Assembly (NCBI GenBank): GCA_022560025.1
Contig: JAFISE010000001.1
Span: forward strand, 372,001 to 436,000
Origin: Stagonosporopsis chrysanthemi
Lineage: Eukaryota; Ascomycota; Dothideomycetes; Pleosporales; Didymellaceae
Length of the DNA stretch: 64,000 nucleotides
Direction: 5' to 3'
Shown: in pieces, positions 56,049 through 64,000 of the stretch
How positions within the stretch are numbered: position 1 is the first letter of the stretch
Layout of the letters: the number at the start of each line of letters is the position of its first letter
The notes under the pieces: generated by a model
Seen by the model: only the letters and a program-made list of their open reading frames with translations
Told to the model about the DNA's origin: nothing
Databases searched by the model: none
Program-made: the position numbers and the translations under genes

Positions 56049-57757
56049 CAGAACAACCCTATTGCCTTTAGCGCAGATCTATGGACGCCGTACGAAGTAT
56101 GTGACGAGACAATTCTATGTATGGGTATTGCTAGGAGTTTAGGAGTTACGTTGTGGGTTTCATGTTATACAACATATCATGCCTGGGCACGCACAACCAG
56201 GCCATTGTCGCGGGCTTCGAAACGCTGCACGCGTGCGGCTGCGCCAAGTGTTGGAGGTATTCGCTGGTTCTCAACAATTTCGAAGAACAATGAAAATCAT
56301 CGCTCTTACCGACCTGCACCGTCCACCCAAGCATTTTGCTAATATGGGCCGATTGCCCAAGTGCTCGATTTAATGAGATGATCGCCCGACGGCTCAATTC
56401 TACGTCAAGCTGCATCCACACGGAGGCGGCCATGCGCTGTGCAGCCGTCAGGGCCAGAGGCACATCAAACCCCAAGCCTAACATAGCCGAGCGATCCCTG
56501 AAAGTGTGTCTGCTGCGAGAGGGTCCCGCATCGCCGGCACATTTCTGAGGTGCGGGGTTGTTGCGCCAGGTCAGCATTGGACAGCACCGTCGTGCCTGTA
56601 AGCCGCGCCTATGGCATTGTTCTCCATCACGATGGTCGTCTGTCAGATGTCGTGTGCTTTGATCTCAACGTCTTGCCTTCTTCGAAGCGGCTCCAATGCA
56701 ACGGTCGAAAGGCGGGGTCGATCGACGCATCCTGAAGGCGGCTTGAAGAACAGCCCAGAGCTTCATGGTGCTCAGAATGTGGCGAAGGAGCTTTGCGGCT
56801 GCAGTTGTGGGATCCACTCGTGTAGGCGATCCGCATGCGACTGGCCGCTAGGGTGACAGCCCAATTCCACGCTGCCGGCGATGCCTATTAGTGGGCCATC
56901 AGACCAGGCCAATTTTTCGGTGTGCCGAGTGGAGCGTGAAGCCTGACGAACCGATGGGCCGCGCAACTCATCGGCGGTTCCACTTGGGAATGCTGGGGTC
57001 CGAAATGATATCAGACCCACCCTCTCTATCGTTATCGGTGGCAGCGGAGGTTTCCACAAGGTAGCTGACAAGCTGGCCGTACGTATGATAACAGCTGTCT
57101 GGCGAGCGACCAGGGCTATTTTGGTAGACAGTAGTACACCTTTGCGCTATCGCCCTCGCACCAACACAGAACCTTGTGCGCACAAGTGTGCATGGGCTTG
57201 CAGACGCGGACCGGACTGGCTCAGCCTGCACGGCGCCTTTGGTGTGCTGCAGGCGGGGGAACCCACTAAACACCTAGGATACCATTCCGCTGTGCAACCA
57301 CCATAACCCTCTTCCACCGCCCGCCCGTTTCTTTTCCTCCATTCTTCGCACCAAATCAATCTCTTCTTACACTCTGCTTCGTACCACGTATCTTGCCAGC
57401 ATGCTCAGTGCACTCGTGGTCGCGCTGTAGATTCATACTTCTCGTAGCGGGCAGCCCTTGTTGTCCCAGCGCCTTACTTCCCATCAATCGCTGCATCCAA
57501 ACATTAGGCACGTCGCGCCTCAGCGTCGTAAGTCAACGTTGTGTTTCCTGGTTATCAATATGCGCACATATTGGAACAACATTGACATTTGACCGTAGAG
57601 TTGTTCGCTCCACCGTTGTCACCCCGCAATTAGTGTTGGCCGACCCTTGCACTACCCTCATTCGGCCATTTGATCTCGTTCGGGAAGGGCAGACCGGCCT
57701 TATCAGCACATTGCGTCGCGTGCCTTCAACTGCACCGTCGACACCTCAACCCAAAGC
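56049..57757. other. 1.7-kb spacer upstream of PPS1
   Basis: No supportable gene. The last 450 bp are rich in C and T on the plus strand (for example CTCTTCCACCGCCCGCCC near 57310), typical of a long fungal promoter and leader. The frames here are short and without motifs. Confidence 0.45.
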
Positions 57758-59862
57758 ATGGCAGCTGCAGTGGCAAGAGCACCGCCCATGCTAGGTGGCA
57801 CTTCAACACCTCCCACGCACATATCGCTCAATACCTCGTCCCGCGGCACTCCAACCGCAATCCCCAACAAACATTTGCCTGTATGCTCACCAGGTGGCAT
57901 TCCGGCGACACCGCCGGCTTCCCCACTGCGAGACGATGTGCTAATCGACACATCCTCGGTCACATATCCACCAGAGAAACACTGCACAGAGTTCTGCAAT
58001 GACCCCCCGGTATACACAATCACAGCAGACCGCATGGCACAGGCTCTGGAATATATGGCGACACACCCACTGCCCAATCCAGAGCAGGTGTTCCCATGGC
58101 TTCATGGTCTGCATGCTGAGAACCAGATCCAATTAGCCTTTTTCGCTTCTCGTCGCAAAGCTGCCCGCAAGACGCCCAACTGCATTCGTAGCCTGACAAT
58201 AGTGAAAACTGGAGGGGACCTTACCGCATCAAAGCTGAAGGGTGCCATTGCGGCAGACGAGATCCTTTGTTCCCGCTCAGATGAGTTGCCTGCCTTCATT
58301 GAATGCGACCCCAGAGATGGTTTTTCTGTGCGCAACTTCCAGATTCAGGCATGCAAGTTGGCCATGGTTTCCGACATCATTGTCTATGGCGATCAGAAAA
58401 CACACCCGAATGACACCATTGCTCTCGCCAAGATCATCTCGCAAGCTCAACTGCAGTATGAGGCGCGCAACGAGCTTCCTACTGGCTTGTTCAATACGTT
58501 CATGCTGTCAGATTCATTCGGCACCGTGCAGGAGAAGTACCCAGAACTTATTGCTGTCGACCCAACTGGGCGCGTGACCGGCAATGTCGTGGACTTCTTC
58601 TATTGGGAGCGTTACGAGATGTGTGACATGTCAAAGGCGTCTGAGATCAGCAGCAACGTGTTCCTAGGGCCTACACCAGACACCACACTGCACCCTGGTT
58701 GTTTGGGTGAAGATGCGTATGATGTGCTCATCGAAGCCACAGATCTCGCACATGTGCCAGAGACGCGGTCGTTGCGAGCTTTACGAATGTCGATGGAGAA
58801 AGTCACGCGCAAAGCTGCATTACACATGGAGTTTCCCTCTTCTGGTAGTATCATGCCCCCATCGTGGTCGCATACAGAGGTGGATGGTCTGATGGAGACC
58901 TGCCGGTGGATGTACGATCTCGCCAACCCACAAGAAGTTCGTCGATCGAAGCGCAGACGAAGCGACGACGACGAAGCCATTGAGCTCGACGATATCGCTG
59001 TGCCACGAAAATTTCTCATTCATTGCACAGACGGTTACACAGAGACCACCCTGCTTGCACTAGCGTACTTCATGTACGCCGAAGGGCTCCCGGTCCATGA
59101 AGCCTGGATCCATCTGCACCGGGAGAAGGGCCGCAACTTCTTTGCTTACCCATCTGATGTTGCACTTCTCACAGCCATTCAGCCACGCATCTTACAGGAG
59201 TCTCCCAAGTTCAACAAGAGTGTGTTCAATCTGCCCGAGCCACAGTGGTTGTCGAAGATTGATGGCAGCCTGCCTAGTAGAATCCTGCCGTACATGTACC
59301 TTGGCAATCTGGGTCATGCCAACAACCCAGAGTTGCTTAAAGAACTCGGCATAACTAGGGTCCTGAGTGTCGGTGAAGCACTGTCCTGGCCGGAAGACAT
59401 CAAGGAGCAGCTCCAATGGCCTGATGAGAATTTCCTGATGGTTGACAGAGTTCAAGACAATGGCGTCGATCCATTATGGGGCGAATTTGAACGATGCCTT
59501 GAGTTCATCGAGGCCGGCAAGGCCGCTGGCGAGGCCACACTGGTCCACTGCCGTGTCGGTGTATCCCGATCTGCGACAATTTGTATCGCAGAAGTCATGA
59601 AAGAGCTCGGCCTCTCATTTCCCCGTGCTTAGTAAGTTCCACCGCATACACAACACTCGACAATGACTTACAGAACTCCAGCTGCTTCGTCAGAGCACGA
59701 CGACTAAACGTCATTATCCAACCACATCTTCGCTTCACGTACGAGCTCCTCAAGTGGGAAGAGTACCAGCGTCAGCGACGCAACGAGCCTCTTCGCCGCG
59801 AGCTCGAGTGGGCGACTGTCGCGCGCGAGATCGCGTTGATGAACAAACCTTACTCACGATGA
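57758..59862 (+). CDS. PPS1: Dual-specificity protein phosphatase PPS1-like
   Basis: Two exons, 57758-59631 and 59682-59862, with a 50-nt intron (donor GTAAGT, acceptor CTCCAG). They encode 684 residues. The C-terminal phosphatase domain starts near LPSRILPYMYLGNLGHANN and contains the signature HCRVGVSRS with Cys598 as nucleophile and Arg604 binding phosphate. The second exon continues YCFVRARRLNVIIQPHLRF. The N-terminal 500 residues are conserved in PPS1-type proteins (ALEYMATHPLPNPEQVFPWL, HCTDGYTETTLLALAYFMY), the latter resembling a second, inactive phosphatase-like fold. In yeast PPS1 is linked to cell-cycle control and dephosphorylates Tyr and Thr residues. The acceptor choice gives the conserved RAYCFVRARR. 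Confidence 0.92.
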
Positions 59863-60398
59863 CATTACGACCTATATCCGAATTCGGCATGACTTACGAC
59901 TAATCTCTGTACAATCACTCTAACCTCGCAATCTTCGAACTGTTCGCAACCCACTTTGTCATTACACTAAGCGATGTTGCGGTGTACGCACACTTCTTCC
60001 GTTCCCCACCATGCTGGGTGGGTCACGGTAATCTTCTTCTTCTTCTTCTTCTTCTTCTTCTTCTTCTTCTTCTTGTTCTCTTTTTCGATTGACGTGCTTG
60101 AGAAGGCTTTGGCCACATGGCTCAGTTGGCGAATCTGTACGAATGCCCCTTGTTGCGCCATCTGCTGGATGTCGATGCGACGAAATGCTACGTGTTTTTA
60201 ACTTCGATACGTGACCATATTTTTGCTGGTGATGTGTTGACATTAATTGAGTATGGCAATGCCTTGGTACAGAAACATCTGTGTAGGCTGAGCAAATGCC
60301 AAATGAAATGAAGAACAAGTTACAATATCGACGACACCACGCCATGCAGACGGTGGCCACATCCCACGGCCCCTATCAAGCGAGCCCGATACTTCCTC
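59863..60398. other. Convergent 3' spacer PPS1/Git3-type gene
   Basis: About 535 bp between two 3' ends with a (TTC)n microsatellite. No gene is seen; a minus-strand frame of 132 codons owes its length to the repeat. Confidence 0.5.
60032..60074. repeat. (TTC)n microsatellite
   Basis: About 43 bp of uninterrupted TTC repeats (GAA on the other strand), in the shared 3' region of two convergent genes. Likely polymorphic. Confidence 0.95.
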
Positions 60399-62392
60399 TT
60401 ATCTCTTCCACTTCTTACCCGGAGTCTCAACAGTATCATCCTCCAGCCCATTGTCATCATATACCTGCCCTTCGCTCCCATCCCCCACATTCAAGCTCCC
60501 CGGCGTCCTGTCCTCCATTCTTGGCAGGCCCAGGCCCAGACTATCCCTCCTCGCCCGCTCCCCCAGCTCCAACATCCTCTCCTCGCGCTCAAGATCCAAC
60601 CGCGCCCTTGCCAGCTCCGCCGCGGCGCGCGCATAGTCTCCACTCGCGCTGGTGCGGAAACTCTGGCTGCCCCTCGCGACCGCACGACCAAAGCTACCAC
60701 GTCGGGTCTCCGCGGCACTCGCATCGCCTGTCGAGTTCGCATGGTCCTCGACATCGCCTCTTGCGCCGCGGCGTCGTGCGAACGTAAAACTGCCCCAGAA
60801 CGTCCCGTCCGAGCCCTCGATTCCACGCCACGGCTTCTCGCGCAGCGAGAAAATTAACGCGTCTGCAAACCCTATCAGGCAGATGCAGATGCTGCTCCCG
60901 ACGCGCAGGAACTCGACGGGCTGCATGGCGAAACGGTCCCAGTAGTTCATGCAGTGCTGCGCGAAGGGGATCAGCCACATGAGCGTGTACACCAGCGGGT
61001 AGATGAACATGAGGCGCAGTTGGCGGTGGATGCGCTGGCGCTGTTTTGCGAGGCTGTTTTGCGCTGGGCTTAAGGGGGAGGGGATGTTTGAGGAGTCCGA
61101 GGGGGAGAGAGGGCAGGCTGTGGGTTCTTGTTCTGGGTGTGACGTGGTCGGGGGTTTGTGCTGGGCGGTGGAGTCGAGTGGGGAGATGGGGTCGGCGAGG
61201 CTGCGGCCTGAGGGGATGGAGAGGAGGGTAGGACGGTTGGGATCTGCGCGCAACCGGGTGGCTTCGAGACTGCCTCCCGAGAGTGAGTTTTGCATTGTGC
61301 CGCTCTCGAAGGAGACGCGCTGGGACAGCTGCGTAGAGAACGGACTGGATGCCAGGACTGGCGATGACTGGCGTTGGGCTGTGAAGATGTCGTGCCCTAT
61401 TGATGACTTCCGACGTTCAGGTCGTGGGCGAGACTGCATATTTGTGAGCTCAAACGTGATATCTTCCATCTTCCCTTCATCATGCACATCGTTCCGCGTG
61501 GTGGTTGAGCCGTCGTAGGTTTTGAGGCTCTGGAAGCTCGTGTCGATACTAGCATACGTGCGGAACTCAAAGCCGACATGGGTGTAGATTGCTATGGCAA
61601 GCCCGATTATTGTCAGAACAATAATGTAACGGGGAACCCAGGTGAGTGCCAGCCGATACCAAAACGGGCGGATCGGAAGCGTGCAAAATGCGCCTTGCGA
61701 CACATAAGCGTGTTGAGGATTCACAAAGGCCAGCCCAGCCATGAGGGTAGGAAGGACGAAGGCTCCAATGTAGACATTGCGACGGTGAGGATAAAGTCCA
61801 TCGGAGCTGACAACCGTTGAAGGATAGAAGACCTGTATCGCGCTGTGCAAGGCCATGACAAAGACAGCATAGTCTGATGCTAGCGTCAGATGAATCGCTT
61901 GATTAGAGATGTTGCTGACCACTTGTTTGCGTGCCATACTGCACCAGGAACCCACTGACTTGACAGAAGGTACTTCCAGTTTTGACCGTTCCACGAGCCA
62001 GAGAAATTATGGCAAACACGAACAGCCAAGTGCCCCGCATGAGATCGCCGTAAATCAATATCATGACCAACCTAACGACTGTTAGCTACAGCCCTAGAGT
62101 GTACCAAGATGGCTGACCTGTGGCGAAAGCGCTTTTGCAGCCTGCAGAACCAATACATGCAAAGAGCAGAAGCCAAGAGACTGACAAGGGCGCAGGTAAG
62201 TGCCGCTGTCCCAAGACCGTATTCCTTCGCCTTGTTCATATCTGTCATCGATACCGGGTTGAAGGTGAGCGAGGCGGCCAAGGGGACCACCGCAAGAAGC
62301 ACCAGCATGTATGAAGAAACAATAAAGCTCATTAGGGTAGGGAAGTGACGCAAGGAGCGTCGATACGAAAATCCGCTCTGAGCTTGATTCAT
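60399..62392 (-). CDS. Git3-type G-protein-coupled receptor
   Basis: Three exons on the minus strand, 62392-62118, 62071-61920 and 61879-60399, with introns of 46 and 40 nt. They encode 635 residues. Git3/Gpr1-type receptors sense glucose or other nutrients and act through G-alpha to cAMP-PKA. Family text: CMYWFCRLQKRFRHRLVMIL, DLMRGTWLFVFAIISLARG, ASDYAVFVMALHSAIQVF, YPHRRNVYIGAFVLP and, after a loop of about 200 residues, RLMFIYPLVYTLMWLIPFAQ. The large third intracellular loop is Ser/Pro-rich and the tail carries a charged helix (ARLDLEREERMLELGERARR). I count eight hydrophobic stretches rather than seven. The first (about 21-42) may be a signal peptide, or the true start may lie further in. 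Confidence 0.87.
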
Positions 62393-62936
62393 ATAGTCGT
62401 CTTATAGCTAAGTCCGAGTGGATTTGTTCCGGTTGCGTTAAGCGGTATGAGAAGAGAGCGGAGAAGTGGAGAAATGTCAGAAAGGATGTCAGCGATGCCT
62501 TGCCGTAGTCTGAGCCCGCACTGCCCCATATTGTTGTCTGTAGAATATTGGAAGCGTTCAAGACAGTGACAACATCCCGTTTCTGGGGCCTGCTGGTTCT
62601 GACGACATACCGCACTGAGACATGTATGTCGCTTTAGAAGTATTGTGTCTAGCATACCCTCGATCGTTACTCTAACGTTTATGGAGCCATGCGCTCCGTG
62701 TCCAATGCATCGTCGAACAGCTAGCACTTGATACTGGTGACTGACTCTCCGCGTTGCTCTGAATCTCGCTGACGATACAGCCATATTTTTGAGACACAGC
62801 TGGGCCAGTATCAGGGCAATCATAGCTTTACGTCTTGCATAGAATAACGGTGGACGAGTGTACTGATTTGACCACACCCCTCATTGTAGCAAGTGTCGAT
62901 CCTTACACAATGTGGCCTTGCTCGGATCGTAAGTTC
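62393..62936. other. Spacer between UCH and Git3-type genes
   Basis: About 540 bp between two minus-strand genes. It should hold the Git3 promoter and the UCH 3' UTR. A minus-strand frame (62389-62877) runs into the Git3 start but lacks features. Confidence 0.4.
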
Positions 62937-63795
62937 TTAATCCAGCGACTCAGCGAGGGTGATGAGACTAAAGCGCAGATCGCCGCCTCCAGCCTCGGAC
63001 TCGCGCTTGAGGAAGCTGCGAGGCCCTAGGTCAAGAGCCCTCTCGCTGAGCACATCTTCGTCTGCTGACAGCTTGCCGCGATTGAGGGGACCCTTCCTTC
63101 GGCCATCCAACTCCCAAAGATTATCATCTCCTGATTTGACGAAACAAACGTAGTGGAGATCAACGTTGTCCTCAGCAGCCGGAGCCGTAGTGTCGCCGCC
63201 CCCAGCCGCGCTTTGGTGAGCGCTCTCGAGAGCTTCCGACTCGTAAAGTAGGTCTGCTCTTTTGGCCGGTTTCAGTGGTATGGCGTCTTGGATGAGTTTC
63301 GCCAAGTCCGAGCTGGGGTCTAAAAGTGTTTTAGTAGTGTTGGCGAGGATGTATACCTGCACCGGAGATACTGACGAATGTTTGCGCGCGCTGCTCCGTT
63401 GGACATGCCGTGAAGAAGTCCGATTAGACCACAGGCATTTCCTATTGTTTGCTTGTACCAAACGACCTCCTCATCAGCGCCATAGCCTGTATACTCGGGC
63501 TTGTCCTTGTCTTCCTCCCGACGGAATTTCTCATATGTCTCGCTCACAGGGAAGACAAGAAGGAGGGCATGAGCAGGCCGAGGCACAAAAGCGAGCAGTT
63601 CGGGCTCATCAATGCTGAAGACGTCATGGAATGCGAGCTTCTCTGACAGGCCAAGCCTGTGAACAAGCTTGGACATGACATCGGGGTTGTTCTCTGAGAC
63701 ATGTGAGTGCTGAGCTTTTGTTCGCAGAAATGTGTCTGACCCAAAGGAATGAAGCGCTTCTTCCCCGCAGGAACGTCGGGATTGTCGTCGGCCAT
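62937..63795 (-). CDS. YUH1: Ubiquitin carboxyl-terminal hydrolase, UCH family (YUH1/UCHL3)
   Basis: Three exons on the minus strand, 63795-63741, 63693-63376 and 63319-62937, with introns of 47 and 56 nt. They encode 251 residues. The enzyme removes small adducts from the C-terminus of ubiquitin (and NEDD8-like proteins). The active-site set is complete: oxyanion Gln100 and nucleophile Cys106 in YKQTIGNACGLIGLLHG, His180 in HYVCFVKSG, and Asp196 in LWELDGRRKGP. The crossover loop lies between (about 155-175) and is Ala/Gly-rich. The second intron starts GTCAGT, giving ANIHPSSDL at the junction. The last bases of the window beyond the start show no further gene. Confidence 0.93.
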
Positions 63796-64000
63796 GGTGA
63801 TTGATTCTGTGGTGACGTTGCAAGCCAGCGACCAGGCCAGCAGTACTCGGCAGTGTTGTGGTGCGGGGAAAGCTCATGGTTTATGTACAGTGGGGCAGAC
63901 GAAGGCAACAAACATGCTGCGTCATGGGTCGTTCCTGCCACATTAGCAAGCAGTGCAGGCAGCAATTGCGCAGCGCATGTTTGAGGTTGAACGAGCCATC
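63796..64000. other. Window end, upstream of UCH gene
   Basis: 205 bp upstream of the UCH start. Presumably its promoter and leader. No gene is seen. Confidence 0.4.

Noticed and set aside
59962..60360. 132-codon minus-strand frame with poly-Glu
   Set aside because: Its length comes from the TTC/GAA microsatellite.
1..64000. CRISPR array, bacterial operons, secondary-metabolite cluster or intact transposon
   Set aside because: No regularly spaced repeats, no polyketide or peptide synthase text, and no transposase or reverse transcriptase motifs were seen. The reductase gene alone does not make a cluster.

Overview
The window looks like nuclear DNA of a filamentous ascomycete (Pezizomycotina; Dothideomycetes is my best guess, by inference). 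Genes are monocistronic on both strands. Most are broken by short introns of about 40-75 nt with GT(A/G)AGT-like donors, CTRAC branch points and YAG acceptors. Typical fungal families are present: HET, Git3 receptor, DUF3112, YVC1 channel and hemerythrin-like proteins. I joined exons by hand by matching splice signals to reading frame and remembered family conservation. Exon lengths sum to whole codons in every model given. I could not run alignments or RNA evidence.

Layout. 1-3.3 kb: no supportable gene. 3.3-10 kb: a C2H2 transcription factor (-), a 14-exon YVC1-type TRP calcium channel (-), and a divergent orphan nuclear-type protein (+). 10.4-16 kb: a DUF3112 membrane protein (+), then a HET-domain gene (-) with a small tandem companion (-). 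16.2-23.7 kb: a hemerythrin-like protein (-), DCC1 (-) and a large RhoGEF (+). 23.7-30.9 kb: a repeat-bearing spacer, a small C2H2 gene (+), a GILT-family protein (-), a divergent hexokinase (+) and a small orphan (+).

31.3-38.5 kb holds housekeeping genes: RPN1 (-), RIO2 (+) and a two-RRM protein (-). 38.5-41.9 kb is a gene-free gap. 41.9-53.6 kb holds NADPH-cytochrome P450 reductase (-) and the giant morphogenesis scaffold PAG1/Tao3 (+). 53.9-63.8 kb holds the scavenger decapping enzyme (-), a DNA polymerase delta small subunit (+), the PPS1 dual-specificity phosphatase (+), a Git3-type receptor (-) and a ubiquitin C-terminal hydrolase (-).

There is no operon or clear metabolic cluster. 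Several genes bear on cell growth and polarity (RhoGEF, PAG1, Git3, YVC1, PPS1). Others serve proteostasis (RPN1, UCH), ribosome maturation (RIO2), replication and cohesion (POLD4-like, DCC1), or RNA metabolism (DcpS, RRM). Divergent pairs such as RPN1/RIO2, DCC1/RhoGEF and DcpS/POLD4 probably share short promoters. I found no convincing tRNA, rRNA, CRISPR array, transposase or reverse transcriptase. The most unusual features are the YVC1 gene structure (13 introns, exons of 16 and 20 nt, one GC-AG intron), a tandem pair of diverged hairpin repeats near 25.6 kb, and a RhoGEF whose second half resembles a RhoGAP fold.
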